Of a stretch of 11,547 nucleotides of DNA, positions 1 through 7,171 are shown one piece after another. The notes below the pieces were generated by a model that did no database searches, was not told the origin of the DNA, and saw only the letters and a program-made list of their open reading frames with translations. The DNA is taken from the NCBI GenBank assembly GCA_019240015.1, contig JAFAZB010000468.1, positions 1-11,547 on the forward strand, in the 5' to 3' direction. Numbering within the stretch: the stretch's first letter is position 1; the number at the start of each line of letters is the position of its first letter. The stretch is from Solirubrobacterales bacterium. Its GTDB lineage: Bacteria > Actinomycetota > Thermoleophilia > Solirubrobacterales > Solirubrobacteraceae. A program made the translations under genes and the position numbers.

Positions 1-668
1 TGCACGGGTACTCGGATCGCGAACGGGAAGCCGTCCGGCGAGACGATCGACAGTACGGCGGTCCGATAGCGGGTGCCGAGCTCCTTGAGCCGCGGGTGCC
101 ACGCGCTGGCGCCGCCGAGGGGGGTGGCGTGAAAGCGCTCGGGCTCCTCGGAGTGACCAGAGCGCACCTCCTCCATGTGCGCGCCGTAGAGGTCGGGCTC
201 AGATGACGGGTCGTCTCCATGGGGCCACACGTAGACGCGCTCCGGCCGCACGTGGATGTAGATCCGGGTGTAGTACCAGCCGAGCAGCCGCTTGAGCAAA
301 TCCGGCGGCTGGAGCTTCGCGATCGCGGGGAGCTTGGCCGCCGACTCGCGCAGGTAGCGCTCGCGGTTGGCCTCCAGGTCGCTGTCGTCGACCTGTGCGG
401 TTCCCTGGACCAGCACCATCGGCGCGTCGTCGAGGCCGCTTCCGGTCGGGTCGGAGAACAGCAGCGCGACCAGCGGGTTGGCGCGGGCGTCGTGTGCTTT
501 CTTCGGATATCCCAGGCCGGTGGTGATGTCGATGCACGGCGCCCCGGTCGAGTAGTACGGGGTCACCGGCCAGGTGATCGGCTGGCCGTCCCGGTCGACG
601 GTGGTCAGCTCGGTCGTGACGAAGCGCTCGAATACCGCGGTGACCGCGCTTGGAAGGGAGGCCGTCAC
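1..668 (-). CDS. Pyridoxamine 5'-phosphate oxidase-like split-barrel protein (3' end outside window)
   Basis: The frame is open from a GTG at 668 to the left edge, giving 222 residues without a stop, so the C-terminus is missing. Residues about 13-95 look like the N-terminal half of a PNPOx-like split beta-barrel: TTVDRDGQPITWPVTP (22-37), then DITTGLGYPKKAHD (47-60) and NPLVALLFSDPTGSG (64-78), followed by VLVQGTAQVDD. In this family the KxxxxRxNP-type segment contacts FMN or F420 phosphate. Residues about 190-222 (KELGTRYRTAVLSIVSPDG) look like the start of a second, related barrel, so the protein is probably a tandem two-domain member. Exact substrate and cofactor cannot be told. The start is chosen because there is no earlier clean start after the NUDIX stop 22 nt upstream, and because a TACACT hexamer lies 6 nt before the GTG. 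Sure of the family, unsure of the function. Confidence 0.75.
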   Translation of the reverse strand, partial: MTASLPSAVTAVFERFVTTELTTVDRDGQPITWPVTPYYSTGAPCIDITTGLGYPKKAHDARANPLVALLFSDPTGSGLDDAPMVLVQGTAQVDDSDLEANRERYLRESAAKLPAIAKLQPPDLLKRLLGWYYTRIYIHVRPERVYVWPHGDDPSSEPDLYGAHMEEVRSGHSEEPERFHATPLGGASAWHPRLKELGTRYRTAVLSIVSPDGFPFAIRVPV

Positions 669-674
669 GGCGCG

Positions 675-680
675 AGTGTA
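675..680 (-). promoter_or_regulatory. Putative -10 (TACACT) for the split-barrel gene
   Basis: On the minus strand TACACT is followed by six bases (cgcgcc) and then the GTG start. No Shine-Dalgarno sequence is visible at the normal distance. This fits a leaderless transcript starting at or very near the GTG. It supports this start choice but is inferred from spacing alone. Confidence 0.4.
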
Positions 681-690
681 TGCCGAGCGC

Positions 691-1320
691 TCACTCCTCG
701 TAGCCCGGCTCGCCGGGCAGCACGACTCGGGCCGTCTCGCCGGAGAACACCACCCGCGGCTGGATCGGCACCACCTCACGCGTGCGCGTGTGCTCCAGCA
801 GCGCGTCCGCCGAGGAGAAGCGCGCGAGCTGCTCGAGGTGCTTGATCGTCGGGAACACCAGCAGGATCCGGCCGTCGCGGGATTCCTGTAGCGCCACCGC
901 GGGGGCGTACCAGCGCGCATCGACCACCTCGGCTCCGTCGGCGCGCGGACTCGCCCCCGGCGGAAGGCTGGCCAGATAGAACCGCGTGTCGAACCGGGTC
1001 TTGACCTCAGCGGGGGTGATCCAGCGCGAGAATGGCAGCAGCTCTCCGGGGGAGCCCACCACTACGTCGGCTTCCTCGGCGAGCTCGCGGAGCGCCGCCG
1101 CGCGAGCTCCCTCCTCGCCCTGACCTTCGTGTGCGTCGACCGCGCCCCCGGGGAACACCCAGGCGCCGCCCATGAATCGCGCCTGCGGGTTGCGCTGGAC
1201 GAGCAGCACCTCAAGCCGCTCCCGCCCGCCACGGACGAGGATCACGGTCGCCGCCGGGCGCGGGGTGCTCTCCGGGCCGCGGTTGATCTCCCCCTCTGGA
1301 GGTGGGACCTCGCGTGCCAC
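691..1320 (-). CDS. NUDIX hydrolase
   Basis: A 209-residue protein with a NUDIX fold from about residue 22. The first strand is ATVILVRGG (24-32), then VLLVQRNPQARFMGGAWVFP (38-57), and the NUDIX box begins at GG (58-59) and ends with RELAEEAD (78-85), whose Glu residues bind the divalent metal. The box is longer than the usual 23 residues because a Gly/Glu-rich insert (about 62-74) separates the Gly-Gly from the REL.EE part. WVFPGG plus an extended box resembles the NUDT19/CoA-pyrophosphatase type, but substrate specificity cannot be assigned. NUDIX enzymes hydrolyse nucleoside diphosphate-linked compounds. The start is GTG at 1320, 6 nt after TAGGGT, with no Shine-Dalgarno. The first about 20 residues are Pro/Glu-rich and may be disordered. 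It is divergent from the rubredoxin gene and lies upstream of the split-barrel gene on the same strand. Confidence 0.88.
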   Translation of the reverse strand: MAREVPPPEGEINRGPESTPRPAATVILVRGGRERLEVLLVQRNPQARFMGGAWVFPGGAVDAHEGQGEEGARAAALRELAEEADVVVGSPGELLPFSRWITPAEVKTRFDTRFYLASLPPGASPRADGAEVVDARWYAPAVALQESRDGRILLVFPTIKHLEQLARFSSADALLEHTRTREVVPIQPRVVFSGETARVVLPGEPGYEE

Positions 1321-1326
1321 CCGGCG

Positions 1327-1332
1327 ACCCTA
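1327..1332 (-). promoter_or_regulatory. Putative -10 (TAGGGT) for the NUDIX gene
   Basis: On the minus strand TAGGGT stands exactly six bases before the GTG start of the NUDIX gene. The arrangement matches the leaderless pattern seen at several other starts in this window. No convincing -35 element is visible. Confidence 0.35.
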
Positions 1333-1362
1333 GCGCGGGCGCGGGGGCGAGAGCCGCGGCGC

Positions 1363-1368
1363 TAGCCT
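1363..1368 (+). promoter_or_regulatory. Putative -10 (TAGCCT) for the rubredoxin gene
   Basis: TAGCCT is followed by seven bases and then the GTG start of the rubredoxin gene, with no Shine-Dalgarno sequence in between. The 55-bp interval between the divergent NUDIX and rubredoxin starts must hold both promoters. The reading is inferred from position. Confidence 0.35.
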
Positions 1369-1375
1369 TCGGCCG

Positions 1376-1537
1376 GTGAAGTGGATGTGTGAATCGTGCG
1401 GGTTCATCTACGACCCCGCGGTGGGTGATCCGGACGGCGGGATCCCTCCCGGGATCGCGTTCGAGGAGATTCCCGAGACCTGGTTCTGTCCCGTGTGCGG
1501 TGCACGCAAGCGCGACTTCGCGCCGTACGCCGAGTGA
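1376..1537 (+). CDS. Rubredoxin
   Basis: A 53-codon gene read from GTG: VKWMCESCGFIYDP at the N-terminus and WFCPVCGARKRDFAP near the C-terminus. The four iron ligands are Cys5, Cys8, Cys38 and Cys41, in two CxxCG loops. Also conserved are Tyr12-Asp13-Pro14, GDPDGGIPPG (17-26) and Phe29. Length and spacing are those of ordinary single-domain rubredoxins, which are small cytoplasmic one-electron carriers with an Fe(Cys)4 site. Its electron partner is not visible: no alkane hydroxylase, rubrerythrin or rubredoxin reductase lies in the window. The stop TGA ends one base before the complement of the bioA stop codon, so the two genes converge with no room for a terminator. The GTG lies 7 nt after TAGCCT. 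Identification is very secure; the physiological partner is unknown. Confidence 0.95.
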   Translation: MKWMCESCGFIYDPAVGDPDGGIPPGIAFEEIPETWFCPVCGARKRDFAPYAE

Positions 1538-1538
1538 G

Positions 1539-2843
1539 CTAGGCCGCCGCGCTCACCACGCGCGTGGTCGACTCGGCGATCGCCGAAGCGGTGATCGCGA
1601 CCAGGCGCCGCAGGTCGTGCTCGGAGATCGAGAGCGGCGGCATCAGCACGATTACGTCGCCCAGCGGACGGATCACGGCGCCGCGCCGCCGGGCTGCCAG
1701 TGCCACCCGATGGCCGGCACGCTCGTGCGCCGGGTGGTGTGTCAGCTCGACGCCCACCATGAAGCCTCGCTGGCGCACCTCCGCGACCGCGGGCAGCTTC
1801 GCGACGCGTTGCTCGAGCAGGCGCGTTAGCAGCTCGATCTTCGGTTGCAGCCGGGCCAGCGTGTGCTCGCGCTCGAAGGTCTCGAGCGAGGCGATGCCCG
1901 CTGCGCAGGCGAGTGGGTTGCCGGTGTAGGTGTGGCCGTGGAAGAAGCTGCGGAATTCATCGAATCGTCCGAGGAAGCCCTCGTAGATCCGCTCGGTGGT
2001 GAGCGTGGCCGCCAGCGGCAAGTAGCCGCCGGTCAAGCCCTTGCCGACGCACAGCAGGTCCGGGCTGACGCGCTCGTGCTCGCAGGCGAACATGCGGCCC
2101 GTACGTCCAAAGCCGGTCGCGACCTCGTCGCAGATCAGCAGCACGCCGTGCTCGTCGCACAGCTCCCGCACCCGGCGCAGGTAGCCGGGTGGTTGCATCA
2201 GCATCCCCGCGGCGCCTTGGACCAGCGGCTCGACGATCACTGCCGCGACGCGCTCTGAACGCTGCGCCAGCAGCGTCCCCAGCTGGGCGTAATCGTCGGC
2301 AGGCGCCTGCCAGGTCTCGAACAGCAGTGGTCGGTAGAGCGAGTGGAACAGCTCGATCCCGCCGACCGAAACCGCCCCCAGCGTGTCCCCGTGGTATGCG
2401 TTCTGAAGGCAGACGAACGCGGTCCGCTGTGCCTGGCCCTGCTGCGCCCACCTTTGGTAGGCCATCTTCAGCGCCACCTCGACCGCGCTCGAGCCGCTGT
2501 CCGAGTAGAACACGCGCGCGAGCCCGGGCGGCGCCACCGCGAGCAGCCGCTCGGCAAGCTCGATCGCCGGCTCGTGTGAGAGCCCGAGCATCGTGGAGTG
2601 CGCGACGCGCCCCAGCTGGGCGCGGATCGCGGCATCGATCTCGGGATGGCAGTGGCCGTGGACGTTGCACCACAGCGACGAGATGCCGTCGATGTAAGCC
2701 CTGCCCTCGGTGTCGTAGAGCGTGGTCCCCTGCGCCCGCGCGATCACGAGCGGCGGTTCCTCCTCGCACCACACCTGCTGCTGGGTGAACGGATGCCACA
2801 GGTGAGCTCGGTCGGCGGCTGCCAGCTCGGCGGTTGTGCGCAT
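1539..2843 (-). CDS. bioA: Adenosylmethionine-8-amino-7-oxononanoate aminotransferase (BioA)
   Basis: A 434-residue class III PLP aminotransferase of full length. BioA converts 8-amino-7-oxononanoate (KAPA) to 7,8-diaminopelargonate (DAPA) with S-adenosylmethionine as amino donor, in the cytoplasm. Features seen: the N-terminal LWHPFTQ (15-21) and SSLWCNVHGH (55-64), which line the BioA substrate pocket; the phosphate loop DSGSSAVEVALKMA (115-128); NAYHGDT (148-154); CDEVATGFGRTGR (238-250) with Asp239 for the pyridine nitrogen; the Schiff-base Lys268 in VGKGLTGGYLP; and HGHTYTGNP (302-310). These motifs separate BioA from other class III aminotransferases. The ATG at 2843 has no Shine-Dalgarno but sits 6 nt after TAGCTT. 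A glycoside hydrolase gene on the opposite strand separates it from the other bio genes, so it is probably its own transcript. Confidence 0.96.
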   Translation of the reverse strand: MRTTAELAAADRAHLWHPFTQQQVWCEEEPPLVIARAQGTTLYDTEGRAYIDGISSLWCNVHGHCHPEIDAAIRAQLGRVAHSTMLGLSHEPAIELAERLLAVAPPGLARVFYSDSGSSAVEVALKMAYQRWAQQGQAQRTAFVCLQNAYHGDTLGAVSVGGIELFHSLYRPLLFETWQAPADDYAQLGTLLAQRSERVAAVIVEPLVQGAAGMLMQPPGYLRRVRELCDEHGVLLICDEVATGFGRTGRMFACEHERVSPDLLCVGKGLTGGYLPLAATLTTERIYEGFLGRFDEFRSFFHGHTYTGNPLACAAGIASLETFEREHTLARLQPKIELLTRLLEQRVAKLPAVAEVRQRGFMVGVELTHHPAHERAGHRVALAARRRGAVIRPLGDVIVLMPPLSISEHDLRRLVAITASAIAESTTRVVSAAA

Positions 2844-2849
2844 TCGCGC

Positions 2850-2855
2850 AAGCTA
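2850..2855 (-). promoter_or_regulatory. Putative -10 (TAGCTT) for bioA
   Basis: On the minus strand TAGCTT is followed by gcgcga and the ATG of bioA. No Shine-Dalgarno sequence precedes the ATG, so a leaderless bioA transcript is likely. No palindrome resembling a known BirA or BioQ operator is seen around it. Confidence 0.4.
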
Positions 2856-2968
2856 ACGCGCCCGGCGGTCGGAATCCGCGCCGCGAAGGCCCTCGCTCGC
2901 ACGCCGGCCAAAGCCGGGCGATCTCTGCCAGGCTAAGCGCCTTGCATGCCCGGCGCTCATCGGCACGC

Positions 2969-4591
2969 GTGCGCGCACGACTGTGGCTGCTTGCGACGCT
3001 GACACTGATCGCGGCGGCGGTGCTGGCCGGGACGATCGCGCTGTCGGCGTCATCCTCAATCGCTCCGCGGGAGCACACAGTCGAGTCGCTGTTCCAGGAC
3101 GACCAGTACCTGATCTACGCGCCAACGGCGACCGTCAGGCGGACCCTGGCGACGCTCGCCTCGCTCGGCGTCCAGCGGGTCAGGGTCACGATCCTGTGGT
3201 CGGCGGTCGCGCCCGCTCCCCGTTCGCGCGTGCGGCCGCCGCGCTTTGACGCCGCCAATCCGGCCGACTACCGGGCCGCCTGGGCGCCGTATGACCGCGT
3301 GCTGGAGCTGGCCCGCGCGCGCGGGATCGGCGTCGACTTCGACCTCACCGCACCGGGACCGCTGTGGGCGATGCAGCGCCGCTCGCCAGACCCCGGGTCG
3401 GCCAACCACTACGTCCCCTCCGCGCGGGAGTTCGCCCGCTTCGTGCTCGCGGTGGGCAGGCGCTACAGCGGCAGCTACGTGCCGCTACACGGGGGTCGCG
3501 CCACGGGTGCTCCGATCCCCAGGGTCGGGTTCTGGTCGCTCTGGAACGAACCCAACCAGCCAGGCTGGCTGGCGCCGCAATGGGGGACGGTGCGCGGCGC
3601 GCGGGTGATCGAGTCGGCCGCACTGTACCGCCGCTACGTGGATGGCGCCGTCGGCGCGCTGTACGCCAGCGGCCACCGGGGCGACACGATCCTGATCGGC
3701 GAGCTCGCGCCCGAAGGCGGTGCGGTGGGACCCCGCTACAACTGGCCCGTCGCGCCGATGCAGTTCCTGCGCGCGCTGTACTGCGTGGACCAGAGCTACC
3801 GGCCGCTGGCGGGCGGGCGGGCGAAAGACCTGGGATGCCCCGCGGCAGGCGGACCGAACGCATTCGTCGCCTCGCATCCCGCGCTGTTCGAAATCACGGG
3901 GTTCTCCGATCATCCGTACTCGTTCTTCCTCGCGCCGGGGACCGCGATGCCGGACCCGGACTTCGTGCCGCTGTCGGAGCTCTCACGGCTGGAGCACGGG
4001 CTCGATGGCGTGTTCGCGGTCTACGGAGTCCGCCGCCGGCTGCCGCTGTACCTGACCGAATACGGATACGAAACCGACCCGCCCAACCCCTACCGGGGCG
4101 TCAGCCCCGCCGCTCAGGCCGCATATCTGGCCCAGGCCCAATACATGGCGTGGCTCGATCCTCGGGTCCGTGCGCTGTCGCAGTTCCTGCTCTACGACTC
4201 GCCCCCGGACCGCGCCTACCCTCGCGGCAGCTTCCGCTACTGGTCGACGTTCCAGACGGGCCTGCTGTACGCGAACGGCGCCCGCAAGCCCGCCTTCAGC
4301 TCCTACCGGCTGCCGCTGTTCGCATCCGACCCGGTGTTCGCGGCCGGCCACCCGATCACGATCTGGGGAATGCTGCGGCCGGCGCCGAGGGACGGGGCGC
4401 GGCGGGCCCGAATCGAGTGGCGGGGCGCCGCAGGCGCGTATCGCACCGTTGCCACCGTGACGGCCGGCGCGAGCAGCGGCGTGTTCGAGGCTCAGATCTC
4501 GCTGCCTGGCACGGGAGCGGTTCGGGCGGCCTGGAGCTCGCCTGGTGCCATCGTCTACAGCAGACCGGTCTCGGTCCAGCTCGCCCGATGA
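2969..4591 (+). CDS. Secreted or membrane-anchored glycoside hydrolase (clan GH-A, GH39/GH5-like)
   Basis: About 540 residues from the chosen GTG. A hydrophobic segment (about residues 4-25, LWLLATLTLIAAAVLAGTIAL after two Arg) is a signal peptide or anchor, so the enzyme acts outside the membrane. The rest looks like a TIM barrel of clan GH-A: VRVTILWSAV (71-80), GVDFDLTAPGPLW (121-133), FWSLWNEPNQ (188-197) with the likely acid/base Glu194, and LPLYLTEYGYET (358-369) with the likely nucleophile Glu364. A C-terminal beta domain (about 450-540) follows. The retained NEP and TEYG motifs suggest an active retaining glycosidase; the substrate is not predictable. The start is uncertain: the frame is open back to 2834, and TTG at 2942 is the main alternative. 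It lies within the biotin locus but on the other strand, with no obvious role in biotin synthesis. Confidence 0.82.
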   Translation: MRARLWLLATLTLIAAAVLAGTIALSASSSIAPREHTVESLFQDDQYLIYAPTATVRRTLATLASLGVQRVRVTILWSAVAPAPRSRVRPPRFDAANPADYRAAWAPYDRVLELARARGIGVDFDLTAPGPLWAMQRRSPDPGSANHYVPSAREFARFVLAVGRRYSGSYVPLHGGRATGAPIPRVGFWSLWNEPNQPGWLAPQWGTVRGARVIESAALYRRYVDGAVGALYASGHRGDTILIGELAPEGGAVGPRYNWPVAPMQFLRALYCVDQSYRPLAGGRAKDLGCPAAGGPNAFVASHPALFEITGFSDHPYSFFLAPGTAMPDPDFVPLSELSRLEHGLDGVFAVYGVRRRLPLYLTEYGYETDPPNPYRGVSPAAQAAYLAQAQYMAWLDPRVRALSQFLLYDSPPDRAYPRGSFRYWSTFQTGLLYANGARKPAFSSYRLPLFASDPVFAAGHPITIWGMLRPAPRDGARRARIEWRGAAGAYRTVATVTAGASSGVFEAQISLPGTGAVRAAWSSPGAIVYSRPVSVQLAR

Positions 4592-4598
4592 CAAGCAG

Positions 4599-5159
4599 TC
4601 ACCGCTCGGGCTTCAGCCAGTCGAGCAGCTCCTCCCAGGTGCCCGCCGCACGCCAGCTGGCCTCGCTCCACGAATGCCTCCAGGCGGCCGCCCACCCCGG
4701 CTCGCGGCGCCGGACCGACAGCGCCCCGACGACCAACAGGACCAGCCCGAGTACCGCCCCCAGCGCCCCCATCACGATGATCGGCGCCGGAACCCCGGCG
4801 GCGCTCGACGCGGTGATCGGCCCGAAGCGGGCGGTGGGGCCGGGGGGCGCGCCCCCCGGAGCCCCGGCGGCCCCCGTCGCGGCCTGGCCGCCTGCGGCGT
4901 GCGAGTCGCAGCTTCCAGCCGCGCGCGCGGCGAGCGCGGCTTCGATCGCGTTGCTGAAATCGGCGAAGTACTGGGCGCCGTAGGTGTCGATGCCCTTCAG
5001 CGCGCTCTCGAGCTGCGCAGTCGAGAACCTGCAAGCCGGGACCGTGCCGGTCTGCTCATAGGTGCGCAGGACGTTCGTGTACGCGCTGGCGCCCGCGGCC
5101 GAGGCCGGGATCACGAGCGCTGCCAGCAGCAGCGCGAGGAGCAGGCGGACGCGTGCCAC
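4599..5159 (-). CDS. Secreted/single-pass membrane protein of unknown function
   Basis: A 186-residue protein I do not recognise. Residues 1-24 (VRLLLALLLAALVIPASAAG) form a signal peptide with an AxA-type cleavage region. The probable mature extracytoplasmic part contains two cysteines, Cys43 (VPACRFSTAQLESAL) and Cys84 (AAGSCDSHAAG), which could pair. A Gly/Ala/Pro-rich linker (about 86-110) leads to a second hydrophobic segment (about 125-148, PIIVMGALGAVLGLVLLVVGAL) and then a basic stop-transfer RRR and a Trp-rich tail (WAAAWRHSWSEASWR, WEELLDWL), which should be cytoplasmic. The GTG at 5159 is 9 nt after the bioD stop and has no Shine-Dalgarno; TAACTT, overlapping the bioD stop, lies 6 nt before it. 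It can be co-transcribed with bioD or have its own start site. Nothing in it suggests a biotin-synthesis reaction; a transport or envelope role is only a guess. Confidence 0.75.
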   Translation of the reverse strand: MARVRLLLALLLAALVIPASAAGASAYTNVLRTYEQTGTVPACRFSTAQLESALKGIDTYGAQYFADFSNAIEAALAARAAGSCDSHAAGGQAATGAAGAPGGAPPGPTARFGPITASSAAGVPAPIIVMGALGAVLGLVLLVVGALSVRRREPGWAAAWRHSWSEASWRAAGTWEELLDWLKPER

Positions 5160-5165
5160 GCGGTG

Positions 5166-5171
5166 AAGTTA
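5166..5171 (-). promoter_or_regulatory. Putative -10 (TAACTT) overlapping the bioD stop codon
   Basis: On the minus strand TAACTT includes the bioD stop TAA and stands six bases before the GTG of the downstream membrane-protein gene. It repeats the spacing seen at other starts here, so the downstream gene may be transcribed separately as a leaderless message. Position is the only evidence. Confidence 0.3.
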
Positions 5172-5849
5172 CTGGAGCCAGCGATCGACCGGGAGCGTCC
5201 GCGCTGCTCGCGCCAGCAGCTCGGGGTCGGGGCGCGGCACCGCGGCGAGCGCCGACACCTCGACCGCTCCGAGGCGCGCGATCGTCGCTCGATTCGAGCG
5301 CTCGACCGCGTTCGGCGAGCGCGGCCACGGCGTCAGCACCACCCCGGCGATCGACAGGCCGGCCGCGCGCGCCGCCTCGAGCGTGAGCAGCGTGTGGTTG
5401 ATCGTCCCGAGGCCCGGACGCGCGGCGACGATCACCGGCAGGCCGAGCTCCCGGGCCAGATCGCGGACCAGCCAGCGGTCCGCGAGCGGGACCAGCAGCC
5501 CGCCCACGCCTTCGATCACCGCCACCTCGGGCGCCAGCGCCGCGGCCCGAGCCTCAGCGCGCACCTGATCGACGGGCAGTGGCCGCCCGCTCAGCTCGGC
5601 CGCCAGGTGAGGAGAGACGGGCGGCCCGTACCCGACCCCCGTGACCTCGCCTGGGCTACAGCCGGCGACCCCGGCCAGCAGCTCGTGATCGGGCGGCCAC
5701 GTGGCGTCGGGCAGCTCGTCCAGCCCGGTGATGACCGGCTTCAGCGCGCGGACGCGCACCTGCCGAGCGCGCAGCGCGGCGACGATCGCCGCCGCCAGCA
5801 CCGACTTGCCGACGCCCGTGTCGGTGCCGGTGATAAAGCAGCCGCGCAC
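5169..5849 (-). CDS. bioD: Dethiobiotin synthetase (BioD)
   Basis: A 226-residue ATP-dependent enzyme that closes the ureido ring of 7,8-diaminopelargonate with CO2 to give dethiobiotin. The P-loop is GTDTGVGKS (8-16) with Lys15; Lys37 in ALKPVITG matches the substrate/carbamate-binding Lys of the family. PPVSPHLAAE (76-85) forms the substrate loop, EGVGGLLVPL (113-122) is the second signature with the Mg-binding Glu113, and RPGLGTINHTLLTLEA (144-159) completes the fold. Length is normal (about 225). The start is GTG at 5849, 14 nt after the bioF stop, without a clear Shine-Dalgarno, so translation may depend on bioF. It is the last recognisable bio gene of the run carrier - crotonase - bioB - bioF - bioD. 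Confidence 0.96.
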   Translation of the reverse strand: MRGCFITGTDTGVGKSVLAAAIVAALRARQVRVRALKPVITGLDELPDATWPPDHELLAGVAGCSPGEVTGVGYGPPVSPHLAAELSGRPLPVDQVRAEARAAALAPEVAVIEGVGGLLVPLADRWLVRDLARELGLPVIVAARPGLGTINHTLLTLEAARAAGLSIAGVVLTPWPRSPNAVERSNRATIARLGAVEVSALAAVPRPDPELLARAARTLPVDRWLQ

Positions 5850-5863
5850 GGGCCGGGCGCGAG

Positions 5864-7171
5864 CTAGGCGGCGCGGCGGACCGGCGCGGGAGCCTCGAAG
5901 TCGAACACTCCGTGGCGATCTTCGCGGGTGGGCTCGGAGGCGGGGCCATCCGCGGGCCGCTCGTCGAGCGCTCGAACCGACTCCCGGTCCTCGGCGGGGG
6001 CCCGACGGGGATCGAAGCCGGCCGCGCGCGCAGCCGTCCCGAGCGTCACGGCCGCGGCACGGAGCTCCTCCTCGCGATGCGTGGCCATCACCGCGAGGCG
6101 CAGGCGCGAGGTCCCGGGCGGGACCGTGGGTGGTCTGATCGCCTGGGCGAACACGCCGGCCTTGAGCGCCGCCTCGCAGACTTGCACCGCCAGCGCGGCG
6201 TTGCCGACCACCAACGGCAAGATCTGCGTGCGCACCCCACCCAGACCGAATCCTTGGCGCTCGAGCTCGGCACGCAGCACGGCGGCGTTTTCGTGCAGGC
6301 GCCGCACGCGGCGCGGACCCTGCTCCAGCTCTCCCAGCGCCGCCAGCGCGCCGGCCACGGCCGGCGGCGGCAGCGCGGTCGAGAAGATGAAGGTCCGTGC
6401 CGCGTTGACGAGGTAGCGGGCCATCGACTGATCGCAGGCGACGAATGCGCCGTAGGAGCCAAGCGCCTTGCCCAGTGTCCCGACGATCACGTCGACCTGA
6501 TCCTCCAGGCCCGCCTCTGCCAGGGCGCCCCGGCCCCCGGGCCCGAGCGCACCGGTGCCGTGCGCCTCGTCGACCAGCGTGCGCAGGCCGTGGCGCGCGG
6601 CCAGCTCCACGATCTCGGCCAGCGGGGCCACGTCACCGTCCATCGAGAACACGCTGTCGGTGACGATCAGCGCCCCCCGGCCCTCAGCCTGCCCGATGCC
6701 CCATTCCAGGTGTTCGACGTCGCAGTGGTCATAGACGAACACCTCGGCTCGTGACAACCGGCAGCCGTCGATCAGCGAGGCGTGATTGAGCTGATCGGAG
6801 AAGATCACATCGCCGGGACGAGCGAGCGCCGCGATCGCTCCGGCGTTGGCCAGGTAGCCCGAGCCGAACAGCAGCGCGCTCTGGCGCCGCTTGAACGCCG
6901 CGAGCCGCTCCTCGAGCCGTCGATGGATCGTCATCGTCCCGGACACGAGCCGGGAAGCGCCGGCACCGACGCCCCAGCGCATCGCAGCCTCCGCTGCGGC
7001 CTCGCGCACGCGAGGATGGTCGGCCAGCCCCAGGTAGTTGTTCGAGCACAGCAGTAGCACGGGCTTGCCGTCCAGCAGCACGTGTGGGCCCTGCGGGCCA
7101 CTGACCAACCGAGTGCGACGCCCCAGACCGAGCGCCGTTAGCTCAGCCACCCGCGCCTCGATCTCGATCAT
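5864..7171 (-). CDS. bioF: 8-amino-7-oxononanoate synthase (BioF) with C-terminal extension
   Basis: A 435-residue alpha-oxoamine synthase. BioF condenses L-alanine with pimeloyl-ACP/CoA and releases CO2 to give KAPA, using PLP. Motifs: LLCSNNYLGLADHP (40-53), GASRLVSGTMTIHRRLE (71-87), FGSGYLANAG (102-111), FSDQLNHASLIDG (124-136), DSVFSMDGDVAPL (172-184), DEAHGTGALGP (201-211) and the Schiff-base Lys235 in GTLGKALGSYG. The catalytic domain ends near residue 385; the last about 50 residues (from GFDPRRAPAEDRES) form an acidic, Pro-rich tail not usual in BioF and probably disordered. The ATG at 7171 overlaps the bioB stop in an ATGA, which indicates translational coupling and fixes the start. 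The frame stays open upstream through bioB, but those residues are a shadow of bioB, not a fusion. Confidence 0.95.
   Translation of the reverse strand: MIEIEARVAELTALGLGRRTRLVSGPQGPHVLLDGKPVLLLCSNNYLGLADHPRVREAAAEAAMRWGVGAGASRLVSGTMTIHRRLEERLAAFKRRQSALLFGSGYLANAGAIAALARPGDVIFSDQLNHASLIDGCRLSRAEVFVYDHCDVEHLEWGIGQAEGRGALIVTDSVFSMDGDVAPLAEIVELAARHGLRTLVDEAHGTGALGPGGRGALAEAGLEDQVDVIVGTLGKALGSYGAFVACDQSMARYLVNAARTFIFSTALPPPAVAGALAALGELEQGPRRVRRLHENAAVLRAELERQGFGLGGVRTQILPLVVGNAALAVQVCEAALKAGVFAQAIRPPTVPPGTSRLRLAVMATHREEELRAAAVTLGTAARAAGFDPRRAPAEDRESVRALDERPADGPASEPTREDRHGVFDFEAPAPVRRAA

Noticed and set aside
219..845. Plus-strand frame of 208 codons
   Set aside because: It is antisense to the split-barrel and NUDIX genes, both of which carry recognisable motifs.
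2834..2968. N-terminal extension of the glycoside hydrolase to a TTG at 2834
   Set aside because: It would overlap the bioA start and put about 45 basic, low-complexity residues before the signal anchor; a start at 2969 (or 2942) gives a normal signal sequence.
3364..4983. Long plus-strand frame of 539 codons
   Set aside because: It runs through the glycoside hydrolase and antisense to the membrane-protein gene, and its product is Arg/Ala/Pro-rich without domains. It is a GC-rich shadow.
4545..5867. Plus-strand frame of 440 codons
   Set aside because: It is antisense to bioD and the membrane-protein gene, and its composition (Arg, Gln, Asp, Ala) is typical of a reverse-strand shadow.
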